Shown here: piece by piece, positions 28,087 to 37,005 of the stretch
Layout of the letters: the number at the start of each line of letters is the position of its first letter
Position numbering within the stretch: the stretch's first letter is position 1
Assembly (NCBI GenBank): GCA_000421065.1
Contig: ATWD01000001.1
Span: 3,402,001-3,466,000, forward strand
DNA length: 64,000 nucleotides
Direction: 5' to 3'
Origin: Acidobacteriaceae bacterium TAA 166
GTDB lineage: Bacteria > Acidobacteriota > Terriglobia > Terriglobales > Acidobacteriaceae
Translations under genes and position numbers: made by a program
Notes under the pieces: model-generated
What the model was told of the DNA's origin: nothing
Databases searched by the model: none
Seen by the model: the letters and a program-made list of their open reading frames with translations, nothing else

Positions 28087-28463
28087 CTGACCCTCCGCGT
28101 TCCATCACCTTCTTCTTAGAGAAGACGGATGAGACCTTCCAGACGTTTGCAGGCAGTGGCGGAATTCTCGCAGTAAAGGCAAGTTTTTACCGGGCTGTGA
28201 ACTACAGCAGTCTGCACGCCTACCTTCGCCGCTGACGCCGAGAGAATGACGACCCGGATCGATGGCGTCTTCGATGCATGAGCTCCCCGATGTCCTTTTC
28301 AGTCATCTGGCCTTCACCTTGGGGCGCGCACCCTCAAGATGGATATTAGGAAGCGCGTTGAGTTATCCGTTAGCCGATACTCTGCCAAAACTGCCTACTC
28401 CTGCGTGCGAAGTTGTCGTTAGTTCATGCTTGACGCTGCCAAATACAATAAAATGAATGCCGC
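28087..28463. other. Intergenic region upstream of the desaturase and AraC genes
   Basis: This region should hold the divergent promoters. I find no protein-like frame I can name and no clear operator. A TTGACG at about 28430 is followed by A+T-rich sequence, but spacing to a -10 box is poor. Confidence 0.3.
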
Positions 28464-29262
28464 GTGTCGTTATCAAACCCGGTCGAGAAAGATGAAGAAC
28501 GGCGACTCGAAACCGCGCCGTTGCGCTCGACACTCGCATCAACCATCGTTCTCTTGCTCGGAGAACAAGAGGAATTGGAGACAGCAATTCCGGGACTGAC
28601 TCTTGTGAAACGAAGTTCTCCGCAGCCGCAGGCCTATATGTACGAACCGAGCCTCTCCATGATCGTTCAAGGCGGGAAACGCGTGGTCCTCGGAAATACT
28701 ACCTACTTCTATGACGAGTCAAGGTTTCTCCTAACTTCGCTCAATCTCCCGACGGTCACGCAAGTTCTTCAGGCTGGCTCTGCCCGCCTATATGTTTCGG
28801 TCCTCTTCGACTTGATCTGTCTCTCGCCAAACAAATGATCGTGGACATGGACTCGAAGGCATCTGGAAACGCATCGGGAGGTACGCGCATGGCGGCCGGC
28901 CCAGCGACTGTATCGCTGTTCGATGCTCTTTTTCGACTGATAGGGCTTCTTGAGATGCCCGAGGACGTCGAGACGATCCTCCTGGACCTTTTGCAGCGTG
29001 AGTTTCTATATCGGATACTTCGTACACCGGCTGCACAGTATCTGCTCCAAATGGTACGCCTCGGAACCAAAAGCAACAAAGTAGCGCAAGCGATTGAGTG
29101 GCTGCAGCAGAACTACCGCCGACCGTTTCGTGTCAAAGACCTGGCCGCGATGAACGGAATGAGAGTGTCTACATTTCCATCATCATTTCCGGGCATCGAC
29201 GGCGATGAGCCCCCTGCAATTCCAAAAGCAGATGCGACTCCATGAAGCAAGACGTCTCATGA
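28464..29262 (+). pseudogene. AraC-family regulator, frameshifted and 3' truncated
   Basis: From a GTG start the frame encodes an AraC N-terminal (cupin-type) domain: AYMYEPSLSMIVQGGKRVVLG, NTTYFYDESRFLLTSLNLP. A frameshift near 28790 is followed by LRLDLSLAKQMIVDMDSKA, then FRLIGLLEMPEDVETILLD and the first helix-turn-helix (YRRPFRVKDLAAMNGM). An extra T near 29173 shifts the frame inside the HTH ([19 protein letters not shown]). At about 29262 (EARRLM) homology stops and TonB-receptor sequence on the other strand begins. The second HTH is missing. It is divergent from the desaturase/GntA pair it may once have controlled. Confidence 0.75.
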
Positions 29263-30219
29263 AGTTCTCCTGGGAGGTGTCGGTCAACGCGACGGTCCGC
29301 AGCCATACTCCGAAACGGATCGTATGAGATTTTTCCGCCACCGTCGTGATGTTCTGCACCTGATAGTGATGGGTGGGTATAGGCCGACAGTGTTTCGGGA
29401 TCGGCGCCGCCACTGAAGGCGTTCTCGACTTCGAGCGTCGGATCGGAGGAATCGGCCTGATGCGTATGGTGTTGGTGGAGGAAAAAAACTGGGTCTCGCT
29501 GATGACCTTCGGAGAGAGGATGGCAGTCTCAGTGACCTGTATGGCCTGCTCTCGCAGGTGCGCATTCGCGCCCCGGGAAACGAGATTGAATGAGCCTACC
29601 CCGTAGTGGTCGTAATCATTTTTGGTGTACCCGTAGCGGAACATCAAACTCTGCTTCGGCGTGATTTTGTAGTCGACCCGCGGGCTCAAGCGGAGAAAGC
29701 GAAAGGGGGTGCTGAAGATCTGCGTGTAGGGATCGACAATTTGGAACGTCGTCGGATCGAGCGTTACCGCATTGACCACCGCGCTGTTGCCAATGTCTCG
29801 CTTGTTGATGTCAAAAAGAAAAGCATAGCTTTTTGTCGATTGGTCCACTGAAGCTGCCGCCATATTGTTTCAAATCGAATGGGGCTTCTCGGGCGCATAA
29901 GGATTCCGTGAGTTGAAGATGTCGTTTCCATACCCGAAAGAAGCACTGGCATGATAAGCGTCTGCGCCGGCTTTCGTGAGTAGTTCGATTCGGCCCAGGC
30001 CCATTGCGTCAAATTCCGGCGCAAAGGGATTCTGGTTGAGCCGTACCTCTTGGATCGAGGTCTTGCTGGGAAGAGCGGCATCTCCCGCCTTCAGTCCGTC
30101 GATATAGATCTGTGCGCCTGCCAGGCCTGCATAAGGTCCGGCAATGGTCTGAATGTCGGTTACCAGATCATCTGGATCGTCGGAGAGCGCCTTCAGGTCT
30201 TGTCTCGTAATATGTGTCG
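29262..30219 (-). pseudogene. TonB-dependent receptor, internal fragment
   Basis: The plug domain reads VTDIQTIAGPYAGLAGAQIYI, QNPFAPEFDAMGLGRIELLTK and GADAYHASASFGYGNDIFN. A frameshift near 29880 leads into barrel strands KKSYAFLFDINKRDIGNSAVV, PSLMFRYGYTKNDYDHYG and [14 protein letters not shown]. This is the acidobacterial receptor type with a carboxypeptidase-regulatory N-terminus. That N-terminus and most of the barrel are absent: the 5' side is fused in frame to a TetR fragment, and the 3' side ends at the AraC fragment. Several frameshifts. Not functional. Confidence 0.75.
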
Positions 30220-30671
30220 CGATGGCGGATGCTCTCCGCAGACTGACGTGCCGTTCGTAAAAATTCCCGAAGAACTTCCAGATCGCCTTGACCTTCTGCG
30301 ATGAGCTCGCTTGCGACTTTTCAAAGAGGCCGTTCACAAGTTGGATAAGCCTTCGCATCCTTGCGCGAATGGCCTCTTCCACCGTTGCCGTGGCCGGGAG
30401 CGCCAAAGGGATGGTCAAGCTTCTCATAGAACATGGTCAGAATGAGAGCGGTTTTGGATGGTCACCATTTGTATAAGGTCTGCTTGCCCACATTTGCCCG
30501 CTTCGCGACCGCTTCCATCGTGAGATCGCGTGCAGGCATCTCCTGCAACAACTCCGCTCTCAACATGGAAAGCTTCTCACTCCGAACGATGTGGTCATCA
30601 AAAAGGTCCCAGTCAATGAGGGTATGAGAAGCAAGGCTCCTGGTGATCGTCAGACCGGAAGTAATTCTCAA
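30219..30671 (-). pseudogene. TetR/AcrR regulator fragment with nonsense codon
   Basis: The helix-turn-helix is clear (LTMEAVAKRANVGKQTLYKW). The next codon is TGA (30462-30464) where relatives have a second Trp (KWWPSK), a one-base change. Reading continues SKTALILTMFYEKL, then after a frameshift PATATVEEAIRARMRRLIQL and FYERHVSLRRASAIA. At about 30219 it passes in frame into TonB plug sequence. The ligand-binding C-terminus is missing. Confidence 0.75.
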
Positions 30672-30889
30672 CTGACGCCAACAGTCCTGCCGCCGTACCC
30701 GCTGTTTGGTACGTAGCCCGCAGCCTGGCGGCTGCCGGGCGATCAGCTTTTGGAGCCGAGATGCCCAGGATCGTCATATCTGTCATTTAGCGACCCCTCC
30801 GACGCGGATCATCGAGTCAGGCTCGCCGTTCACATTGCCTCCGCTCACCGACGATAACATGCATAATTCAGCCCAGGGCAACGCTGGTG
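30672..30889. other. Short unassigned region upstream of the TetR fragment
   Basis: On the minus strand a 58-codon frame starting near 30787 reads TDMTILGISAPKADRPAAAR and TAGTAAGLLASVENYF. It looks like coding sequence but I do not recognise it; it may be another fragment. No other signal is seen. Confidence 0.25.
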
Positions 30890-31557
30890 CTACCGCTCCG
30901 CGCAGCTTACGAGGGGTGGATTGGTTGCCAGAAATTCGGTGCCCGCTGGACCAGCGAGGCCCTGACCCTTATCGCGAAAAGATTGTTGAATGCGTTTAAC
31001 GAAGAACTTATCAAATGTACTTACTCTCGGTTTATGGAAACGTTCGCGATAGCTCTGCGCTTTGGTGGATTTGCTCTCGCACAGGCCGCCTTCATCGTCT
31101 CGGAACTGAAGAAAGGCGAGCTTCTGACTCCGTTTGCAGTGCTTGAGTCTGATGCCAAACAGACTATAGATCGCTTCTATGCGGACACGCAGGAAGAAGT
31201 GTGGCCAGTGGAAAGGCAAGTTTTGACGAGCTTAGAGATTCGCTTGATTACTGGGCGCTTGCTCGCGAGGGCTTGCGCTCGGTCAATGGCAGCGACCAGA
31301 AAACAGATGTCCTTGTCGTCTCAGCTTGGTCTAGGGGATTGGAATAACCAGTTGTTCTCATGCAGGACTACAGTCCTAATTCCAGTGGTCGTTTTGGCTT
31401 AATCGATGGCCGATCTCGCCTTCTTGGCGATATCACCGTGGTAGTTAATGAAACGATCTTCGCGGAAGAGTTCCAGAAAGAGATGCGTGCGGTAGCCCTT
31501 GAGGGAATAGGCGTACATGTACAGGTCTCCAAATGGAACAAATGGGCAGGCAAGTGA
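30890..31557 (+). pseudogene. Hypothetical protein in three frames
   Basis: The frames FAIALRFGGFALAQAAFIVSE and LLTPFAVLESDAKQTIDRFY, then KASFDELRDSLDYWALAREG and TDVLVVSAWSRGLE, then PVVLMQDYSPNSSGRFGLID and GIGVHVQVSKWNKW to 31557 follow each other without gaps and read as one acidic soluble protein. I do not know the family. At least two frameshifts (near 31200 and 31334) break it. Confidence 0.35.
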
Positions 31558-31626
31558 TGAGCAAACTCAGTTGGTCGTTCGGTAGTCTCGGCAAGGCGTC
31601 GGGCTTACCTCAAAGGTCTTCTCATC

Positions 31627-31785
31627 ATGAACCATTCTGATGACTACCAGGTAAATTGGCACGAACCGGCGCGGAATCGTTGTCCCCATTGCGGCACTGA
31701 GCCTTGCCTACCGTTTAGGCGCAAACTGTCGATATGGCCGGCCAATAATAGTACGCTCTGCCAGACCTGCGGTCTCAAGGTGGCG
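31627..31785 (+). pseudogene. 5' fragment of a zinc-ribbon membrane protein
   Basis: About 53 codons with CPHCGTEPCLPFRRKL and CQTCGLKV, a four-cysteine zinc ribbon that in relatives precedes membrane helices. Homology stops at about 31785, where the minus-strand Ig-like fragment begins; the downstream open frame is its antisense. Tail-to-tail joint of two truncated genes. Confidence 0.5.
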
Positions 31786-32190
31786 CACAGCCACCACCAA
31801 AGCCATTGGTTGCGCCGCAGCCGGAGAGCGAAGCCAGGCCCGCAATGCTCACAGTCATCAGGAGCAGCAGCACATCGTAGCGCCCAAGCCACGTTCCCCC
31901 ATGCGCCGCACTCCGCCCAGCGGCAGCAGCAATACTCCCAGCGCAAGCACCGTTCGTCCATGCTCGAAGGGACCATGACCGCGGGCTGAAGTTGCCGGGC
32001 CAGCAGTCTGGACGGCGAGCGTCACCGTCTGCGCGCCTTCATTGGCGGCCAGGTTTGTGGGCAAAAAGGTTGCCGTTGCATTCGCAGGCAGACCGCCGCG
32101 GGATAGACCCATAGGCCGGACTGACCTGGAAGCTGTAGCTCACCGCCCCGCCTGGTAGCACGACGAGCGCGAGCTGGAAGTAAAGCTAGT
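31786..32190 (-). pseudogene. 3' fragment of an Ig-like repeat surface protein
   Basis: The minus strand reads GLPANATATFLPTNLAANEG and AQTVTLAVQTAG, a repeat typical of large acidobacterial extracellular proteins. It is followed by a hydrophobic anchor-like tail (TVLALGVLLLPLGGVRRM) and, in another frame, VLLLLMTVSIAGLASLSGCG. At least two frameshifts. Only the last repeat and the tail are left. Confidence 0.6.
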
Positions 32191-32749
32191 GGGGAGAACG
32201 GTGTCACGACTTATACTGCAAGGCTATATCGGAAACTGTTGTGATATGGAAAGCGAACGCAGTGTGCTTTGATGACTACAAGAAAAAACGGCGAAGCTGT
32301 GAGGCTTCGCCGCTGGTTTTTGTGTTCGTGTATCTAGCGATGGCCGCCATGTTAGCCACCCCTCCGGGGTATCCGCCACCACCAGCGGGCCATCTTCCAC
32401 CGCCGGGAACGTGAGCTGGCAGTTATCAAGTTTCTATCCTGAAGGATAAGAACGGCTCTCAGCTTCAATCAGAGCGGACAACCGCAGTTACGCGAGGCCC
32501 TCGGACGGAGCTCAGCGTTCGGTTCGACTTATGAGGTCTCACCCCCCTGCCCCTACTATCTAGGGACAATTTGTATAGAGGAGTTGAGTGCAGATCTATA
32601 CCCGATTAAGATCAGCTAGTGTCGAGCGAGGTTCCCGCCGCAGCGGACGATTCGCATCTTGCCTGCTCCACTAGGAATCCAAGCTTCTCGGTCGGCTGTA
32701 ATTGAAAGTTTGCCCCGCGGTTTAGGAGAGTGTTATTGCTTCTCGCATT
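32191..32749. other. Mostly noncoding region with one terminator
   Basis: It contains a strong terminator (separate entry) preceded, on the minus strand, by a glycine/histidine-rich tail (PGGGRWPAGGGGYPGG, then HGGHR and TAG near 32335), probably the 3' end of a lost gene. From about 32430 to 32749 I see nothing recognisable. Confidence 0.4.
32289..32320. terminator. Bidirectional rho-independent terminator
   Basis: CGGCGAAGC (32289-32297), loop TGTGAG, GCTTCGCCG (32304-32312) form a perfect nine-pair stem. On the plus strand it is followed by CTGGTTTTT, and on the minus strand by TTTTTTCT, so it can end transcription both ways. Confidence 0.85.
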
Positions 32750-34228
32750 TCATTCCGTATTGGCCGGCTTTTGTGGCTTCATCACCGAACCCACTTTAGT
32801 CAAAGATGATTGGTCTGCCAGTACGGAAAGGACGTCCCCAGCCTTCAAGGTTGTGCTGCCACGTGGCACCAGATGTTCCTCCTTCCTTGTCACCAGCATG
32901 ACGTGAGCTTCGCGCGGGAGGTTCAAGCTTACGAGCTGTTTGCCGACGGCGAGTGATCCTTCACTCACGGTTATCTCGGCAACCTGGCTGCGGTCTACGT
33001 CGGCCAGTAGAATATCCAGAGGAAACCTTCGGTCGGTTGCCGGAGACGGCTTCTGGAGTCTTAACTTCCGCGCGAGCCATCCGATGGTCGTCCCCTGCAA
33101 AAGAACGGAAATCGATACCGTAAAGAAGACGATATTGAAGTAAATCTCAGCGCCGCGTACACCGGCTAGAAGTGGAAACGTAGCTAACACGATGGGAACT
33201 GCTCCGCGCAATCCAATCCATGAAATGAGGATCTTCGGACGAAAACCGACCTTTGCGAAGGCAAGGCTAAGAAACACACCAACTGGGCGTGCGACCACAA
33301 CCAGAAACAACGCCAACAGCACGGAAACACCCATGACGGGAAGCAGCCGGGATGGATAGACCAGTAACCCGAGCACAAGGAAGAGGATGATCTGCATGAG
33401 CCATGCGAGACCGTTATGGAATGTAGTCAGACTTCGGCGATGGATGAAATCCCTATTACCCATCACCACTCCTGCCACATAGACGGCGAGGAAGCCACTC
33501 CCTTCGAACGTCGTGGTTATCCCATAGGCAAACAGTACGATAGCCACAGTAAAAGCAGAGTAGAGTCCCTCCGCTTCAAGGTTCAATCGATTAATGATCG
33601 GGACTGCCAATTTCCCGATTCCCCAACCAATCACACTCCCTATCAGCATCTGTTTGAGAAAGAGGGACACCATCCACCAGGGGCTTTGCTCGGGAGAAAC
33701 GATCAGTTGAATAATCCCGATCGTGAGAAATACGGCCATGGGATCGTTGGTTCCCGATTCCAACTCTAGGAGAGGTTGGATTCGGCCTTTTAGGGAGATA
33801 CCCTGCGAACCAAGAACCGAGAAGACCGCCGCCGCATCGGTCGAGGAAACAATCGCTCCAACGAGCAAACCGTGCAGCCAGTCAACGCCAAGGAGCACCC
33901 TGGCGAACCAACCGACAAGAAGTGCGGTTACAAAGACACCAATGGACGCTAGGCTGAGGCCTTGCCATAAAACCGGCGAGACAATGCGCCAGTTCGTGTC
34001 GAGACCACCGGCAAAGAGGATGAACGCGAGACCTACGACCCCGACGGATTGAGCCAGGCCCGTATTGTCAAAGGGAATGCGACCTGGGCCTTCCGATCCA
34101 GCAAGTATTCCGATCAGTAGAAACAGCAGTAATGCCGGGACCCCAAGTTTGCTCGACGCCTTGCTTGCCACCACTCCCAGAGAGAGCAGAGTCGCCGTTA
34201 TGACAAGGATTTGCTCGATCGATAGCAT
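32750..34228 (-). CDS. Potassium/proton antiporter, CPA1 (NhaP2/CvrA-like)
   Basis: About 492 residues, with some twelve membrane helices: GVPALLLFLLIGILAGSEG, LAFILFAGGLDTNW, and the ion-binding helix VGAIVSSTDAAAVFSVLG followed by ESGTNDPMAVFL. This STDAAA...ESGTNDP pattern is characteristic of the K+/H+ NhaP2 branch. The C-terminus (about 400-480) is a TrkA-C-like domain (VGKQLVSLNLPREAHVMLVTR), a regulatory nucleotide-binding module. It exports K+ or Na+ against protons at the inner membrane. The start at 34228 (MLSIEQ) is the usual family start; an in-frame ATG lies 66 bases upstream. Intact. Confidence 0.9.
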   Translation of the reverse strand: MLSIEQILVITATLLSLGVVASKASSKLGVPALLLFLLIGILAGSEGPGRIPFDNTGLAQSVGVVGLAFILFAGGLDTNWRIVSPVLWQGLSLASIGVFVTALLVGWFARVLLGVDWLHGLLVGAIVSSTDAAAVFSVLGSQGISLKGRIQPLLELESGTNDPMAVFLTIGIIQLIVSPEQSPWWMVSLFLKQMLIGSVIGWGIGKLAVPIINRLNLEAEGLYSAFTVAIVLFAYGITTTFEGSGFLAVYVAGVVMGNRDFIHRRSLTTFHNGLAWLMQIILFLVLGLLVYPSRLLPVMGVSVLLALFLVVVARPVGVFLSLAFAKVGFRPKILISWIGLRGAVPIVLATFPLLAGVRGAEIYFNIVFFTVSISVLLQGTTIGWLARKLRLQKPSPATDRRFPLDILLADVDRSQVAEITVSEGSLAVGKQLVSLNLPREAHVMLVTRKEEHLVPRGSTTLKAGDVLSVLADQSSLTKVGSVMKPQKPANTE

Positions 34229-34319
34229 GCCTGGTTCCAGAATACCTGTTGCGGCAACGGGGATGCGGAGTGCAGGGGCTGAAAGTAACGGCACGCGCCG
34301 CCGACGCTCAAGGGAGAAG

Positions 34320-34800
34320 ACGCCGCGTGTCTGTGGGCGCCGTCACTTCCCGTGCTGGCGAAAACGCTTCAATCGCTGCAGAGCCAGACCATCTACGAGG
34401 AAGAGTTCGTTTGCGTGGCTGACGCCAAACGAGCTCTCTCGAGATCGCTTAAGCTCGACCAGTACCTGACGTTGACACACATCTGATTCACGATTCTCGG
34501 CGGCATCCAGGTGCCTTCCGACAAGCCGCTAGCTGCTATGGTACAAACGTCAAATCGCAATAAATGTTCCCTATTTTGAGGCTGCCATCCGATCGGTCCG
34601 GGAACGAATCTGGTGGCTACTGTTCCCAGCAAGTTCTTAGCGGGATTGGGAGAACTCCGCGATCAAGATCGTTCGACCTCCATATAAGATCGCCGGATTC
34701 CGCTATATGATGACCTGGCATCCCATGATCAATACGGATGCTGTGCACACATGGGATGCGAGCAACCTTGCGCCAAATCGGAGAAACCGTTGCGAAGATC
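34320..34800 (+). pseudogene. 3' fragment of a LysR-family regulator
   Basis: The plus strand reads VLAKTLQSLQSQTIYEEEFVC and LDQYLTLTHI, then TNLVATVPSKFLAG, and in a third frame PPYKIAGFRYMMTWHP with AVHTWD. These are, in order, segments of the LysR substrate-binding domain and its C-terminus. TGA/TAA stops and frameshifts separate them. The DNA-binding half is missing, cut at the NhaP2 5' flank. Nonfunctional. Confidence 0.65.
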
Positions 34801-34805
34801 TGATG

Positions 34806-34991
34806 CTACGCTAAGTGACAGTTCTGTCCTGCGAGTTGCGGTGCATCCTCGTCCAGGATGCTCTTGGCGAACGCCTTGTAGAAGCCGTCACTCTTGATAC
34901 GTTTGAGCTGACGCTTCCCCGAACCTTCATACGGATGTAAGAAATCACAGACGAACCCGAGCTGTGGGACGACCTTGACAGGCGTCGACAT
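34806..34991 (-). CDS. Small hypothetical protein, doubtful
   Basis: A 61-codon frame (PQLGFVCDFLHPYEGSGKRQ, then GFYKAFAKSILDEDAP) with no recognised family and no obvious ribosome-binding site. In the frame immediately upstream RAKARELVKLATS also looks coding, so it may be a piece of a longer lost gene. Confidence 0.2.
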   Translation of the reverse strand: MSTPVKVVPQLGFVCDFLHPYEGSGKRQLKRIKSDGFYKAFAKSILDEDAPQLAGQNCHLA

Positions 34992-35113
34992 CTATTAGGA
35001 CGTCGCCAGCTTGACCAGTTCCCGCGCCTTCGCTCGGGTAAAACCCTGAGCTGCGAAGGGTCAAGGTCGGAAATTTCCTACCGGGCGTTCGCTTGAACGT
35101 TTGTTGAGGCAGC

Positions 35114-35417
35114 TTGACACCGCATTTCTCCGCTCTTACTCATGGAACACGGAAGTCCGTCTCACTCCCGACCAGGAAGCTTTCGTTCGTCAGGCGATTG
35201 CGTCAGGCCGACTTCAATCCGAGGAAGAGGCCGTTCGAGGAGGCTATTGTCCTTTGGGAGGAACGTGAGCGCAATCGGGCTGCGATTCGGGCAGCAGTTG
35301 ATGAGTCTGAAAGCTACCTTAACGCTGGACGTTTCAATGACTACACGGAAGCATCGCTATCTGGTTTGGTCGTAGAGCTAAGGAAGAAGCTCGCGCTCTG
35401 CGTTCCAGTCATCTCTA
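35114..35417 (+). pseudogene. ParD-type antitoxin, frameshifted
   Basis: VRLTPDQEAFVRQAIASGRL and QSEEEAVR form the ribbon-helix-helix start of a ParD antitoxin. After one frameshift it reads EAIVLWEERERNRAAIRAAV and FNDYTEASLSGLVVEL, and after a second EARALRSSHL to TAG (35415-35417). All family positions are present in three frames. A ParE toxin would normally follow directly; the next 100 bases do not show one I can confirm, so the pair appears lost. Confidence 0.7.
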
Positions 35418-36090
35418 GCGGTCGAATTCTAGGGAGCATACTCAATCTACTGGTGCAACCATATCGACCTATTTTTGCGGGAGTGCACGCCATCGATCCT
35501 ATCCCTGGCGCGTAGCTTCTCGTATCAGAATTGATGTCATACGGACCTAAACGGTTGAGTCAACCTCAAAGCCCCATGCTTCAAGCAGCGCCTCGGGAAT
35601 GTATTTTGAATTCTTGTGCGCCCGCGCCCATTCGTGAAGGCGAGTCGAGCGTAAGTATTGGTCGGGTGTCAGTTTGAATTCTTCCACGGCCTGTTCGAAG
35701 AAGGTCGGAGAGACTACGACCGGGCCGGCGATCTCCGACTTTCCCCCCAGTTCGAATTGCCACGGCGTTTTGCTATTGCTTCGTTGTCCTTTTCACGAGT
35801 GTCTTTATCTTGAATGGTGCAGGACAATCACCAATCGGTATGTGTCTCCATGGTCCGCCGAACGAGTTAACCTTGCAAATGCCCTCTGGGTGAACAAAGG
35901 GAAACAGGCTGTTGCGGGGTGCTAGCTCCTACGCTATACACACCGCTAAAACGGGATTGGAGCACATATCGTTGCGGAAGCCGCACCGCGACATGGCGAA
36001 CTGCCGAGCTAAACAAACGATTTCTTGTGGTGGCGCGTCGGCGGGATGCAAAATCCACTCCATCTCCATCGCCGTCACGCAGTAGTTCAT
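35418..36090. other. Degenerate region between ParD remnant and TetR gene
   Basis: On the minus strand 35547-35780 one frame (VVVSPTFFEQAVEEFKLTPD, then RLHEWARAHKNSKYIPEALL) looks like the C-terminal part of a small protein. It has no start, being closed by TGA upstream. I do not recognise the family. From 35780 to 36090 I see nothing. Confidence 0.35.
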
Positions 36091-36696
36091 TCAGAAGGAT
36101 GAAGCTCTGATGACGAAGTCGAAGATAGTCTGCGCAGATTTTGTATTCACTTCCTGGCCTAGCAATGCAGGCTGGATTAGTGGCCCGATTAGAAGACTGA
36201 TGATGAAATCGGCGTCTACGGAAGCCGGCAGCTCGCCCGCAGCGATTGCTTCCTCAACGACGGCGCGTCCGTCGGCACGACGGGGAAGATAGACGTTCTC
36301 ATAAAATGCCTGACGCAAAGTCGGGTTGTCCTGCATAGCCAGCATCAGTCGAAGAAAAACCCGTCCATTCTCGCTTTTCAAGAACTCGGCGAGCCGGAGG
36401 GTGTACTTCCGCAACCGTGCGAGTGGGCTGCCGCGCTTTCCATAGGGCAGGACCTCACGCGTGGTCTCAAGATATGCCTCGAGCAGAATGGCCTGTTTAT
36501 TCTCCCACCAGCGGTACAGAGTGGCTGTGCTGACCCCGGCTCTGAGAGCGATCTCCTGCATAGAGACGTCGTCAAAGCCATTCTGTTTCAGCAGGTGGTA
36601 GGCCGCTCTGAGGATGGCCTTTCTCGTCTTCTCACTGCGGGGGCGGCCCATCGCCGGACGTGGCGGCTCCGATGCGTTATCGACACTCGTCTTCAA
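36091..36696 (-). CDS. TetR/AcrR family transcriptional regulator
   Basis: This 201-residue protein is complete. Residues 20-66 form the TetR helix-turn-helix (AYHLLKQNGFDDVSMQEIAL, RAGVSTATLYRWWENKQA), and the rest is the helical ligand-binding and dimerisation domain (FLRLMLAMQDNPTLRQAFYE). It is divergent from the MscS gene, and a palindrome in the shared intergenic region is a good operator candidate. Ligand unknown. No lesion. Confidence 0.9.
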   Translation of the reverse strand: MKTSVDNASEPPRPAMGRPRSEKTRKAILRAAYHLLKQNGFDDVSMQEIALRAGVSTATLYRWWENKQAILLEAYLETTREVLPYGKRGSPLARLRKYTLRLAEFLKSENGRVFLRLMLAMQDNPTLRQAFYENVYLPRRADGRAVVEEAIAAGELPASVDADFIISLLIGPLIQPALLGQEVNTKSAQTIFDFVIRASSF

Positions 36697-36770
36697 CGTG
36701 TCATTCCTGTTTCTATGTGTCTGCTTGCTGAAAATTCATTATCCTCGATCGACGGTTCGTTACAATAGAA

Positions 36771-36789
36771 ACGAAAATAATATTTTCGT
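36771..36789. promoter_or_regulatory. Palindromic operator candidate for the TetR regulator
   Basis: ACGAAAAT-AAT-ATTTTCGT has perfect eight-base arms. It lies 75-93 bases upstream of the TetR start and overlaps an A+T-rich stretch (TTACAATAGAAACG) that could hold a -10 box. Size and symmetry suit a TetR dimer; no second copy is seen in the gap. Confidence 0.55.
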
Positions 36790-37005
36790 AAGTAGGGTTG
36801 CAATCGAGATCACTTTGGACCCGGGCGCAAAACTTCCGCCGCAAGGAGTTCCATGACAGCAATTCTAGCGTCGGCCGGAACGCCACACTAGAACTCGATT
36901 CAGTCAGAAATTCAATTCTCCCTTCACCTGGCTCGCCCACCGCGAGCCGGGTGAAGGGTCTTGGTAACGCTCGACAGGGCCCAAGCCTCAATGATCGGAG
37001 GATGA

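Noticed and set aside
28425..28463. Possible sigma-70 promoter before the AraC gene
   Set aside because: TTGACG is present but no -10 box lies at the required spacing.
35418..35515. ParE toxin downstream of the ParD remnant
   Set aside because: The frames after the ParD stop show no consistent ParE motifs.
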